Source of the DNA: Pipra filicauda
Lineage: Eukaryota; Chordata; Aves; Passeriformes; Pipridae
Direction of reading: 5' to 3'
Length of the DNA: 64,000 nucleotides
Assembly (NCBI RefSeq): GCF_003945595.2
Contig: NW_024104365.1
Coordinates: forward strand, 5,613,049-5,677,048
In this document: piece after piece, positions 47,716 through 61,300 of the stretch
Position numbering within the stretch: position 1 is the first letter of the stretch
Layout: the number at the start of each line of letters is the position of its first letter
Translations under genes and position numbers: made by a program
Notes under the pieces: generated by a model
What the model was told of the DNA's origin: nothing
Databases searched by the model: none
What the model saw: the letters and a program-made list of their open reading frames with translations, nothing else

Positions 47716-50700
47716 GCTGGAAGTTTTTATACTTTTATGTTAATATAGCTCTTCTATATACTGACAGAAAAAAACAAATCTCTCACTCAATCCATCTGTA
47801 AATAAAATTTTATAAATCAACTGGAGCTGTTCTGCCTTGTATTGTGAATAGTATATTAAATTATCCAATGTCTTCCATTGGATCTTTGCCAAGTTATTTT
47901 ACTCCTTGACACCAGACAATAAGTCTTGTTATGGAAATGAGGTCATAACTGGGAAAAATTTATTTCACACTCATCCAAAGTCAAGAGGAAAAAAATTTTA
48001 GCCCCTCTGTTTAGGTGCTTTTAACTTCAGAAAAACTGTAAATTGGATGTTACTTAAGCTAACATAGGTTACTTTAAGGATAGGCACACCAGGGGAAGAA
48101 ACTTTTAGGCACAAATCTTCTGAGGGAGCAGAGCTTCTGTGCGTTCAGACCTTTGTCTCAAAACTGGTCTACAAAGGCAGTGTAGACTTGTGTTTGTTGC
48201 TCTGGTGCATTTCTAGGATGACAAGATACTCTAAGTGGTACCAAACCTTGAGATCTTGATGTTGTTTGGAGATAATCATTGAGATTAGCACTTCCTGTGA
48301 CTGATTTACCTCAGGCTGGGGTTACTGGGATACTGAATATGATGTTTACCAATGAATAAACTGGAAATCTATCCAGGTAGTTAACATCCTTTTGCACAGC
48401 TGAATATGAGTGACATCAACTCCACCCCTAGTGAAAACTGTTGGATTTAAGAAATCCATCCTGCTAAGGTTCAGGCCCTGTAAAACTGAGCCACAAGTAA
48501 TTTCGATATCACTGAGGAGAATCCAGTGGGTATAACCCCTAACTAACCTCTGGGGTATAAGTTTTAAATTATTACTGCTCTTAAACCCTGTATTAATATA
48601 TGGTCATGTTGCAATGCAGACAGTGCTAAGGTAAGGGAACACTCATATGGTATTAATGCTGAGGAAAGACAGAATGGACAACAGAAAAGAGCTAGCACAC
48701 TTCCTGAGTACCTCAGTGCCTGCTCCTCCAGGTAACATAAGCAAAGATGTCATAGATCAACCTGCATTTGGCTTTGTGAAAAACAAAATCTTTGCTGTAA
48801 CTTGACAGAAAATTGGGTTTAACAGTTCTAAAGGACTGATCATCATCTTACATGATCCTGAGGCTTTATTTGTTGCCAGTTTAACTTAAACAAAGATGGG
48901 ATTTAGCACTGAATGGATGAAGGTTTTGGTATTTGGGTCAACAGAGGGGTTTGTTCAACTGTAGATATGCAGATTCAAAATCTCCATTGCTTTCAGTAAC
49001 AAATTAAAGTCTAGTGATGAACATATTGTGGCTATCCAAAGGAGAAATTTATCTTAAATCATTCTTCTAGGTAATCATGGTGTTAAAAAATGCTGAGATA
49101 ACTTTGGACAGTTGTTGTGTCTTAGCTGGGACCACTTCTCATAAATTATTCAGAGACTGTGGCTTTCACTGTCTGACACAAAATTCAAGAGCTTCTTTTT
49201 TTTTTTTTGTTTTGCAGCTAGAAGAAACTTTTTTTCATAAAGGGCAAAGGCTAGTTGTAGCATTGACTTCAGGGAATCTGTTTGACCCCAGGTTTTTCCT
49301 TTGCAAAGGTTATCTGACTCTCATTATGTTTACAGCTGCTGACATCAATCAGCCTTCTACTTGCTCAGAAAGGTCAGCCCGAAGTGGACCACACCAAGCA
49401 GCCTGTCTGTGGCTGTGGCACTAGCTTGCAGGCACAGGTGTGGGGACAGTCATGCTAGCAGTGCCTCTGCTGAATAGCTTTTGGTAGCAGTTCTCCTCCC
49501 TGCAGAGGGCTGGACACCACTCCCACGCTGTTAAGAGCTGTAATTCAGGTTTACAGGGGTGTCATGGGCAGAGTGAGATCTTCAAACAGCGTTTTTTAGA
49601 GAAGCCTTACCATTGAGTCACAAGGTTCAGAGAGGACCCCCTTGCCTTTTAAACTCCTTCTCAGAATCTAGGTGTGGATGGATCCAGTCCTAGCCCCAGA
49701 CTTAGTCAATAGTTTATGTCTGAAGGACTGTACAGGTGTAATTGAACCTTTATACTACTTTATCCACAGGATTAAGAATGGCTACCCAAATATATTTATA
49801 TAAATATATTAAATGATTTATTTAAACTCTCCCACCTTTGGGACCAAAAATGAGATTGGCCTTTTTATAGTATAAAGTAATTGACTGTCAGTCATACACA
49901 TTTTTAGACTGTATGTTTTCAGACTTACTTAGCAATAGATGCTTTGCTGCTGAAAAACTTGTTATCAGCTGTTTGTTTCTACCGCTTGACACTTCTGACT
50001 CTCAGTTCCATATCAGGGCCTTCATACTCTTGCTGCTCCCAACCTCAGTTGGGGAACATCTGTCTTGCATATCCTCAAGGTGAGTCTGATAGTTTGGCCA
50101 AGCTGCTTTCAGCATTCTTCAACACTAAAAAGAGCAGACTCTTCTTGCTCAATCCATCACTGATAGCTTGTAAACAAGGCAAACTTTGAGCTGCTGTATC
50201 CCTACTTAAGCAGAGCAAACTGCCACAAGGAGAGCAGGGCTGCTTGGTTTCACTGACTAGACTTAATGTAGTTTGTCATCAAAACATATCAGCCCTTGCC
50301 ACTAGCTAGGTGGAGGGCTGTGAATATAAGAGAAATGTACTAAAAAGGAAAACTAGTAATGTAGTGTTGCTTGTGAACTACAAGCAATTCCCAGAGAAGC
50401 AATTAAGCATATATTTCCTGGGGATTTTCAGGATATGTCCAAGAAAGGATATCTCAGGGTTGTTTCCATGCAACTGACAGCAGCACTGCACTTCCTTACC
50501 AGGGCTGGTTGATATGTGTTAAAATTACTGCAGGAGTTTCTAAACTGAAGAGCACAGTTCCCAGCAGAAGTACATCAGTATATCAGAGAGATTTAGTACA
50601 TTGCTCAGTTTCACCTTGAACATTTCATGCTTTAGCTGAAGAAGCTAATGGGCTCGTTTGTACAAAAAGATCACCCCAGTGTAGCAGTAAGTGAAAGGGG

Positions 50701-50830
50701 CAAGAGAAAGTAGGTAACAACAGGTGTTCAGGTTGTAATATGATTTAGGTTTTCTTCTTTACAGCTTTAACTCATTATATGTCATCTATCAAAAAAAAAT
50801 AAATAAAAACAAATAAGTGTATAATTTACC

Positions 50831-50907
50831 ATACATATATATATATATATATGTGGTAGTATATATATATTTATAGTGTCTCTCTTTCTCTCTCTCTCTC
50901 TCTCTCT
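50831..50907. repeat. Compound (AT)n and (TC)n microsatellite
   Basis: Two AT arrays separated by GTGGTAGT, followed by a TC array of about 30 bp. The Z-prone and polypyrimidine parts lie side by side. Confidence 0.92.
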
Positions 50908-52400
50908 ACATACATAGTACAGAAAAAGAAAGGGGCTTTAACTGAACTTGGTCCTTCCACTAGATTTGAGAAAATGCATTTCCAAATATATAAATAACTT
51001 CTTACTAGAATCAATGTGACTCTTTAGAAGCATAATAATGAACTAAACATAAAAATTAATTTGAAAAAGTAGGATCTTGACATACTATTTATACCCTACT
51101 AATCTAAGGAAATCTGATTTCATTGCATTTTAGGACTCTGGCACTAGGAAAAGTCAGTCACAGCTAATATAACTCAATCTTCTTACCTCCAGGGTCAAGC
51201 AAACAAAACTTTCAGAATTTATTTCTTCCTAAACCGAGGCACTCAGCAAGCCCATTAAAAGGGAGTAAAAGGCATGTCTTTTTTTGATGAGATGTAAATT
51301 TAAGACTTCAGGCTATGCTAAATAATATTATCAAAACACTGACTAAATTATTACAGATCTAGGTAAACTGCTAGGTCACAGAGTCCATACTTTCCTCCTG
51401 CCAGATCTGTAATATGTCCTTATTTGCATTAACTTAATGCTTAAGATTTTTTTCTTACCAGTATTAAAACATCATGTTCAGCCAGTCTTCCCTTCACATT
51501 TAGACCTGGTTTCTTTAATATAAGATTATTGCAATATCATTAATAAGGATGAAATTTTTGAATAACTAGTCAAGTAGCATTTTAATTGGTCCCATGAATG
51601 ATCTTTGTAGTTTCATAAACCAAAGGACTTGAGAATTTTTGGCCCCAAGCTGAAATGCCATAATTCGAGTAAAGAATTGCTGCTGATCTGTGCTGGCATA
51701 GTGTACAATTATAAGACAGTTTTCCCACAAAGGTGAGTTATAAAGCACTATACATCTAATAGCAGGTGGAAAGTGTCACAGGTAGTTGCATGTGGAATCC
51801 CACTGGAATGGAAAGTACTTTAATAATCATTACATTTAAGAACTTGCTAATCATATCTAGGATTAAATGATTCATGAGGGATTCATTTAAGAAATATTCA
51901 CCGTTAACCATATTTTACAAAGCAGCAGATTGCAGAAAAAAGATGGAAGATTAGACAGCATTCCACTATGGTGTCCCATAGTCTCATTTATGGAGTCCCA
52001 TGTCCCAGTTTGATCAAAAACCCTGACCTGCAGATGAAGTCAAGCTGAGACAGACTTCTGGCTAAACATGGACCACTGAACTACGAATCACTGTAAAGAT
52101 TCCTTAAAAACACATAGTGCTCCAAGGGTAAGAGTTCAATTTTCAAATGAACTAAGAATTCAAACCTTTAAGAAACTGACAGCATCAGTTTCTGCATTCC
52201 CTTTGAATTTCTTTTAGCACTAGCTTTGGAGGAAATTTGGCATAAGTCTTTCCCTCCATACTGTTTCATAATGCCAGCTTTCCTGAGGAATATAATCTGC
52301 GGCCAAGATGTAAAGGTGCATGAGGATACAATCCCACTGTATGTTTGTAAGCATATATATATATAACTGTGTAAGAAATATGTAATGTATTATGTACTCT

Positions 52401-52416
52401 GATCTATCTATCTTTA

Positions 52417-52467
<51 letters not shown>
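52401..52467. repeat. (TATC)n tetranucleotide microsatellite
   Basis: About twelve uninterrupted TATC units (52417-52466) preceded by imperfect copies. The length makes it likely to be polymorphic. Confidence 0.95.
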
Positions 52468-52934
52468 AATGTCCTTTAAAAAAAAGGTAAAGAGGAATTT
52501 GGCTGTTCCAAATAAAATCAACTCTGAAGGAAGATACATTTCATTTTCTTCATTTTGCAAGCAGTTCATTTCATGCTGAGCTCCAGATTCCCAAAAGAAC
52601 AGAAATACTATCAATCAGGATATCCTAGAACAGATCACCTTCAGATGTTAAATAAACTGTTGGGAGAAAAAGCCCAGAAGAATACAAACTACCATTGCTT
52701 AAATGCTTATTGATCATGCAGAAATTTTCCACTTTGCCTAGAAAATATGTAATAAATAGAGCTCCAAGGCAGTTGAAAAGCGCAGGCATTAACTCTCCTA
52801 TTTCACCAACTGAAATCTGTATAAATGAGACCAAACCGGAAAGCAAGGTTGTGTCACTGTTGCCAAGGGTTCTAGCATAAATAACATTGCAGAAGACAAA
52901 AATAGAGAAATATGAGGAATAGAGTCAGTGTTCT

Positions 52935-52991
52935 TAGAATCACAGAATCACTAAAGTTGGAAAGGACCTCCAAGATAATCAAGTCCAACCC
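52935..52991 (-). mobile_element. CR1 LINE 3'-terminal remnant, minus strand
   Basis: TAGAATCACAGAATCACTAA followed by AGTTGGAAAGGACCTCCAAG and AAGTCCAACCC is the reverse complement of the last ~55 bp of CR1. Confidence 0.9.
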
Positions 52992-54677
52992 TTATTACTA
53001 TATGCATTTCTACAGAAGTTGAATATTTTGACACTGAATGTGAAAACTGTAAGCAAGATAAACTCTGTGAACACGAGGGTCCTAAAACCAGAATTCCTTA
53101 TGAAGGGTTATGTGATAAAACAGCAGTGCAATGCAGACATCCATTGCACTTTCTCACTACTCCTAACAAATCAATGTGACTAGTGTACATTTGTGATACG
53201 CTATTTAAACTAGATTAAACCAAAGGACTTAATTTCATTTTTTTCTCTTTTTCCAACACAGGCAGCATGGCTACTATGGACAGTTAAATGTGGTCACAGA
53301 TATCTCAATGAACAGCAAAGTTAGCTTTGGTTCCAAATGCTTTATTGTGAAAAGGAAATTAGCAGACTAAATGGTAATGGAGTGAAAAGGAGCCCTGGCA
53401 AAACTCATTTGAAAGCAAACTTGGTGAGTTTTGTTTGAAGTGAAGAATAAAAATAAAAGTAGTTACAGATCAAAATCTACAGCTTAGGCTGCTCTTTAAA
53501 AGCCAGAAAATGTAGATAACTTTTTCCCCCTTGTGGAACCTTCATTGCTTCATCTGCACATCTTCCTGGTAAAGTCTGCTTCTTAGAGACAGTTGCATTC
53601 TATGCAGCTCTGAATAAAAAACGAAGCAAAATACGAAAGATTTGAATTTATAGTATTGTGTGCCTCAAAACTAAATAGAAAAAATATTCAAATGAATATA
53701 TTCTCTGGCCAAAATTCACCTTACACGGTTTTGATACTCTTCCGTTATATTCTGCTTGGTTTTGGCTGTCAAGGACAGATATAACTGATAGTTTTTCATA
53801 TGATCTACTAGTGCTATGCCCTGGCTCTGTATAAGTCTATGTGACAGTGATAAGCCAAAGCTAGACAACAGCATTCCTCGAAATTGCACTCATTGAGATC
53901 TTGAATTTGTGTAGCCAGAACAAAAACTCATTTATTTTGTAGTGTTAATTTCTGCAGTTTTATTGCAAAAAGAAGAAAGAAGAAAGAAAATACAAAGTTG
54001 TATTTTCTATATATGCCATATTGTATTTCTACAATATTTCTATATATGCTATATTGTATTTCTACAATATAGCCAGATTAAAACTCTTTCTGGTTTGTTT
54101 CAAGTTATTGTCATAAGAAATGGTATTAGAAAAGGATTTTTCTTTTGTGTTTGAAAATTAAATGCCCTCAAATTGAAAGTAATAAGATTTTCCTAGCTTT
54201 CATTTTTCCTTCTTGGACATAGGAAACATCAGAAGGTCATTATGAATTTGGCTAGAAAGTCTATTAAAACTTTTAGAATGTATTTAAACCATTCTACAAT
54301 TACGTTGTGGACTCAGTAAAACCAAACGGAACAATAAAGCTGGTGATTCTTATGACTATATGATCACAGAAAGTGTGTTTCTGCCATGAGAAATGAAACT
54401 TATTTCATTAGTCATATTTGTTAAATATAAAACCCCCAAAACTATTTTGACAGACTCCTTGTAAAAAAACCCAAAACAATAACTTTGATAAATATAATAA
54501 TGACAGCTGTAAATATCAGTATAAAAGGTTAGAAAGAACAAGTATTTATGTCCCTTTAAAGCCCTAAATATCTTCTAATTCTAAAATGAAACAACTCATG
54601 TAACAAATATGTCCATCAAGATGCCTAAGTTAGCTTGATCTTTCGTCATGTTTTTCAAGGGACTGGTAATTGTATGG
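52992..54677. other. Intergenic sequence with no recognised gene
   Basis: AT-rich, with a 33-bp tandem duplication at 54005-54070. No coding or RNA gene seen. Confidence 0.55.
54005..54070. repeat. Two tandem copies of a 33-bp unit
   Basis: The unit beginning TTCTATATATGCCATATTG is repeated once with a single C/T difference (GCC versus GCT). Confidence 0.9.
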
Positions 54678-55370
54678 AGTCATAGAACTTGCTGAGTTGG
54701 AAGCGACCCATCGGGATCATTGAGCTCAACTTCTGGCCCTGCACAGGACACCCCAAGAATCACACTACGTACCTGAGAATGTTGTCCAAATGCTTCTTGA
54801 ACTCAGATAGGCTTGGTGCCGTGACAACTTCCCTGGGGAGCCTGTTCCAGCATTCAACAACCCTCTGGGTGAAAACTTCTTCCTGATATCCAGCCTAAAC
54901 CTCCCCTGACTGAGCTTCATGTCATTTCCTTGAGTCCTGACACTGGTCATGAGAAAAGACATAGGAATTTTCCCCTCTGCGTTGAAAACTGCAATGATGT
55001 CTCTCCTCAGTATCTTCTCCAAGCTGAACAGACCAAGTGACCTCAGCCGCTCCTCATATGGCTTCTCCTCAAGACCCTTCACCATCTTTGTTGTCCTTCT
55101 TTGGACACCTCCCAATAGCTTAATGATTTTTTTATATTGTGGCGATGCTCTCTAATACTTTTGTGCCTTTCTTATATTGTGGTGCCCAAAACTGCACACA
55201 ACATTCAAGGTGAGGCCGCCCCAGTGCAGAGCAGAGCGGGACAATCCCCTCCGTCGACTGGCTGGCGATGCTTTGCCTGATGCCCTTCAGGACATGGTTG
55301 GCCCTCCTGGTTGCCAGGGCACTGCTGACCCATATTCAACTTGCCTTTGACCAGGACTCCCTTTCTGTGG
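54678..55370 (-). mobile_element. CR1 LINE 3' half with internal duplication, minus strand
   Basis: On the minus strand the copy covers the ORF2 tail ([20 protein letters not shown], then [14 protein letters not shown]) and the 3' end near 54678. A short stretch including TTATATTGTGG occurs twice (about 55130-55142 and 55171-55182), so this copy carries a local duplication or a small insertion. The sequence upstream of it (55185-55370) corresponds to the region before YEERL. Frameshifts make it inactive. Confidence 0.93.
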
Positions 55371-58300
55371 CAATGCTTTTCACTTGTGTAGTGTAAACAC
55401 ATGTGTGCATGCACAGCATAATTTCAGCTCCCCTATTTATGGAACTGAAGTAAAATACTGAGCCTGTCCAGTTCTGGTGCTCTTACAGTACCTAGAACAA
55501 GATACCATCAAAGAACATCTCTTGTTTTGATTGTATATTCCACTTAGCTCTTTGCTCTGCTGTACATCCTTTCTGCTCTGTTTATAACTTCAGTGATGCA
55601 CGCTGAGCTGGAAAGCATTAGCAATCAAAATAGAGAACGTGCAAGAGGTCAAATGTATTGTAGGAGGCCATCAGTGTTTGCAGACTTGTTGTCATGGAAA
55701 AAAAATGTTAAGAGGAGCTAATTTGTGATGAACTTACTGACAAATAAATCTCCAAATTGTTCCATAAAAAAAAGAAGTAGTCAAAAGTTTAGGTAAACAG
55801 TAAAAAAAATCAATCAACATTAAAAAATGAGTATACGCAGAAATTATTGCAGTTGAAGGACTTGCGTATGATAGCTTGTTGTGTTCCAAAATATATTAAA
55901 CAAGCATCTGTTTATTATTTGCTAACTGGTGCCTGATTTCATAGACGGTGCGTTTACCCTGTAAATATCTCTATATCATAATCTCTCTTCATTCTTAAAC
56001 AATAAATTCAGAGGTATCTTCAAAAGATCATGTCTTAAGACTGATTTTTTTTTTAGTGCTAAAAATCCTACTATTAGACCAAAACAGCCTGGAGTGCTAA
56101 TATTGCATTAGTGTGCTTGAATTTCATGATTCTGTAGATTAGAAAAGACTCAAGATGAATGGAAGACTTTTCATAAGTTTGGTTTGATTTGGTTTTCTTT
56201 ATCACAAAAATCTTTATCCAATGTTAATTTTTCTTTTTACAGTGAGAATACATAACATAAAATGGAGAGAAACATCTATGTTAGGCAGCATAAATTTAAT
56301 TCCTTTTGTCAGCAAAGAATTAAGATTACTTCAAAGTTGGTTATTATGGAGAAACTTTAGGGTTTATTAAGGTTTTGCTGCTACCCAGATATTTATTTCT
56401 ATGTCTGTACTTTCACTACTGGCTCACAAGAAGGCAAAGCATTTCATCGTCATCAGTGCTCTTTCAGCATAATAATTGCTGAGTCCTGGATTCTGGTTCT
56501 TCTACTTTCAATGAATGCCCCCCTCCCTTTTATTTTTTTTTAAGATTGTTAGAAGAAAAGCTCTTTTGTAACATGTAAAACTTTTCCTTTTGCCTTTAGT
56601 TTTCCAGATGTGACAGCTGAATATTCTAATCAGCCCAGAGTAGAAAGGGGACTCAGGTACATTGCAATTCTTAATCCTTTTAAGTGACTTTTATCCTGAT
56701 CTTGGTGATTAGTTTTGTGCCACAGAACAGTGAGTGTTATGAAGATTAATTGTATATATAACTATAATTTTAACTACAACCGATAATGTTTTGCTTAATG
56801 GTGTTTGCATTCTTTACATCCAGAATAGATGGAAAGGGAGAAAAAGAATTATAAAAAACATTTCTGCATGTGAATATTAATACAAGTGTATTTATTTGTG
56901 AGTATTTCTTGTGGAAGTTAGAAACAATCATGCAAGAATTTTGTATTTTAAAACTGCTGTACAAAGTACGAGGTCACCATGCATGGGACTTCCTCAATAT
57001 ATTTATTTATTAGAGGATTAGATGCTTCCCACATGTCTTCTCCTGAGTTCATCTGAAAGTCTCTCACTCACCAGCTGACAGGGAGAGGATGGCTATTGTG
57101 CCCTTTGATGCAGCACAGAGAGCCAGGACATCCATGGCAGCTGCCTGACTTGTGCTGCTACTACCTCTCCTGCTTCACACTCTTCAAGTCTGAATAAACC
57201 ATTCCTAGAGTTTTCCACAGCCTCATGGTTACTTGTAAGCTCTCTAAAGCCATGGTATTTCAGCTCCTCTACCTCGTTTTTCAAATCAAAGGGTATTTTA
57301 TTGTTTCATGAGGTCTAGACGGCTCTTTCAGCTCTGGTTTCAGCTTAGTGAAATTACAAAATACCTGCCTTGTGTGCAACCACAGACTACACTGACTTTT
57401 TTAAACAGACAACCTCAAGTGACTAAAATGAAAGTTTCCTGAACTCACTCCTTTATTTCTCTGTAATGCTGTCCTCTTTCTCAGACCCTGAAGACATTCC
57501 CTTCACAGATTTTGACTAGCTTCTGAGCTATCCTGAAAGTTTTCCTCTCTGTTTCAGATTTTCAATTATTAGGGAAACTGGAAACCTCTGGCAAATGCTG
57601 CACTAAAAATACTCATAAAATTCAGACTTCTCTAAAGTCACAGTGATGGAGAAACCAACTGTGTCACATACACTTCATTTACAGACTGCAAAATCTCCTT
57701 TCTATGTGGAAAAGTTTAGATTTTCCTCTGATGTAAACTGAGAAACCTGTAACTTAATCTGCTCAAGAGACATGGATGTGCCAAAGAACTGGAAAAGAAG
57801 GGAAAAAAGTGAAAAGGGAAAAGTTAGGAATCCTTCATGGTCTGATTTATTTTGCACACATCCCTACTGCTTTGACTGCTGTTTTGAGAAACCTGGCATC
57901 AAAATTGTTCTGTTTTACTCTTATCTGCAAATCTCTTTGACAAACCAGTCAGACAGACACTGTAAAACTCAGGATGGATAAGCTTCTTCAGCACTGGCAT
58001 TTCTGGTATTTTAGTGTTTATACAGAGAGGAGTTTCAGTCCATGTGATTCAATGGAAAAGAGTACCAGAGTTGTGTGCCTTTCAGACTTCCAGTTTCCCA
58101 CAGTGAACTGTGTTAGTTATCCAAAAGCAAAGTATAAAAAAAGAAACAACACATTTATCCTAAGGACACAAAGGTTTTTTCCTATTACATTGTTAAGCTA
58201 TGAGGCTAGTGCATCTCCAAACAGCTAAACACAGCAACGCTTTGAAGAAGTCCTTATAGAGACATTTGATGAACATTTACAGTCTTAACACTTACTTAGT

Positions 58301-61300
58301 AATTTTAAATATTATTTGAATTGCCACATGTTTTGAGGAATGGTGTGTAGCTGTGTGGCTACTTACAAAGGAAAAAGAGGGAGAAGTAAGTATGCAAGAG
58401 GTGCATGTGATCCCTCTTCAAAGTCACTGTTTTTGGAGCACTTTATTGTGCAGTGCCTGGTGGATGCATTTTATAGGGCTGCAAAAGGAAGCTACTCAAG
58501 CATGATGCAAAACTATGTCTGGCAGGAGGGCTTTTTTATGTATAAATTGAAAAGCAGTTTCGAAATTAAAGGACACTACAGGTGCTTTACTTTTTCCATC
58601 CAAATATTACTGAGTAATTAAAGGTTACGCCTACCAGGTGCTTAAATACTCAGAAATGTATCTAAGTGGATAGCAACTTTTTAAAAAGTGTGCAGCCTAA
58701 CTTCATGAAGGTGAATCAAGATTAACTTGGTCTTAACATACTCCTCAGTTTCACTGAAATATCTTAGAAGTGCATATCAAGATGCTCCTTAAACTCTGAT
58801 GGGGGGCCAATAAAAATCTTGAAAAACCTAAACCCATTTTAAATGTGTAAATAAATGTACTTGTCTAAAAATATGCTTCCTTTCTTTCACATCATTCAAG
58901 GTACCAATCGTTTGTTGATGTACTAATGGGCCAGAAGTAATCCATTTGGATCCCCTGTTTAATGACACCAGCATCTTCTAGAAGAACCTATAATACAAGC
59001 GTCTTATACTCTTTGCCATTGGCTCTTGAAATCAGCATGATCAAATCCGAAGAATTCCAGACAAACAGAAAAGTTTGAAAACCTCTACTATTAATACTAA
59101 AATATTATCAGGAAGGTTAAAGATTCAGTTTGAATTGTAATATAGAAACTAAAACCTTGTCATTTTTATGTTGAGATCTATATGTATGAGTTCTGAAAAA
59201 AATAACTATTATAGGACCTTATACAATTTTTCCCCCCATTACACCTTTGATTCTGAAGGGAATATTACAGTTACTCTTGTCTAGAGGCTTCCCGGGTAAG
59301 CTTATATGAGATCCTAGCAGTGTCAAGAACAAAACCCCAGAAGTCCACATATTACCGAGGAAACAAATGGAATTCTGGAATATTTTAAAGCTAAATGTTT
59401 TGCTGGAGTTGAAAGATAAAGGGTAGTTTGCATTCCACAAGCACTGTATTTATTAAAAGAGATAAAACACAGTACATATATAAGATAAGAATTCTTGGCA
59501 GGACTAGAAAGCAGTAAAAATGTCTGAAACACAGTTTGCTTTATAACATTAATAGTGAGGGCAGTAATCAATTTTCAGTTGATTTAGTCGGTTTGTTTTG
59601 AGTTAGTTTCTCCTACCAATTCCCTCCAGAATCATGTTATATTCTTCATTACCAACTCTAATTCATCAGAGTAAATTTTTTAGTGTCTAAACCAGCATAT
59701 GAGGACTATATTACAATAAAGTTCAAGGTGTGCCATAATTTTAAATATATATGCTGTTGATCAATAATTTCAAAAATTTACTCAGTCTGATACTCGCTGA
59801 TCACTGGTGCCTCAGATTACAGAAAACTCGGAAAATACTGTGCCAAGTTCTGCTACCTCAGAGCTGCAGTAACATGTTACTCAATGTCCTGCAGAAAAAG
59901 CAGCTAACTTGTAACAGGGTGTGCCGTGCTAAAGGTAGAGACTCTCATTACAAAAAGTAGCAAAATTTTCATCATGCATACTATTACCCTTTTTAGACGG
60001 AGATGTTCTTATTCAGTCAGGGAGAATTGTGAAGCCACATTTTCATACTGCCACTGACTCATTTAATTTCTGAGTCTAGTGATCCAGGACTCATGATTTA
60101 AGAAACTGCAGACAGCAGAAACTGATAAGAAAAAACATTATATAAAAGCTTGGCAAACAGGAAAACAACCCTATCTTGCCTTGAGATGGCTGAATAACTC
60201 TTACTTACTTTGAAAACCTTTCATCATGTTATTATATGATTTTCTTATTAAATGGGATGTGTACAGATACACACAGAAAGCAGAAGAGATCTTTTCGCTG
60301 TTGCTATCAACTGGAGAATCCTGTCCATCTTGTAATTTTTTGTATTTCTAGATTTTGATTCAAAGATATGTTGTGATTGGAATTTCTAAAGTTTTAAAAT
60401 TCTTTGACTAAGTAGCAATATATTTTTCTTGTTATTCTTGTACAATAGACCTGTCCTTGTACAGCCTTAGAAACCCATATCTTATTTGTCATTTCACAGG
60501 GCTGGACAAAGAAACACAGTCTTACAGAAGATAGACAGGAGACTTATGTGGCTTCAAATATTTAGCCTTCCAGAGGATGATCAAAACATTTTGAGCTTGG
60601 GAATTAATTATAAAAAGTAAAACATAATAAAGAAATGTTCCATGTGCTCTAAGACTGAAGATCAGTGATAAGAGCAAATCCATTCCGGTTTAAAATGGGA
60701 AAAAACATTATTCACATTCAGTATTGTTCTTAGTTCACAAGGATTTTGTGTTACAATTCATTGGTTTACTCAATCTATTTTTAATTAAAACTATTTCCTA
60801 CCTTAGGTTTAGGCTAATCCCTGGGAATTACAGAAAAAAACACATATATAAACCAGAGGAGAGAAAATAGTTACTGACAGCTACTCATGGAGGACAAATC
60901 TGGGCTCTTCAGGTTATCACACGTAAGTTTTGGAAGTGAGGATTAATGCACAGGAGGGCATTTAAGATTGTGTTTCAACCTGTAACAAAGTAACCTCGAA
61001 GCATGAATGTCTGCAGTTTCTCTCTTGTCTTGATCTAAACGGCTACAGCAAACCAGTGCAAGGAAGTGAGGGAATGTGAGAGGTAGTGAAAGAAGGAAGG
61101 GAAAAAAGGAGGGAAAGGAGCAAAACGAAGAAAAAGAGAGAAGAACACTCACTCAACAGTATGTTCTGTCTGTGGTATTCTCCCCATTAAGCATTCCTAA
61201 GCATTCTTCCTCAGTTCTTGCAGAGAAGCAGGTAAAACATCTACATTTACTACATAGATGCTGCAGACTGAAATGTGTTTAATTATCATTTGACTTTAAA

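Larger units (their letters stand above)
46904..52934. other. Intergenic sequence with no recognised gene
   Basis: Contains AT, TC and TATC microsatellites (47696, 50831, 52401). The block 49430-49760 is GC-richer and might be an old LTR or ERV fragment (for example GTCACAAGGTTCAGAGAGGA near 49618), but I could not define ends. A 115-codon frame at 49077-49424 shows no homology that I recognise. Confidence 0.5.

Noticed and set aside
49077..49424. 115-codon frame on the plus strand
   Set aside because: It crosses a poly-T run, which gives the Phe string, and has no recognisable homology.
54765..55115. 116-codon frame on the minus strand
   Set aside because: It is part of the CR1 copy at 54678-55370, with a frameshifted end.
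56125..56170. Possible CR1 end (CATGATTCTGTAGATTAGAA)
   Set aside because: The match to the CR1 terminus is too short and too imperfect to call.
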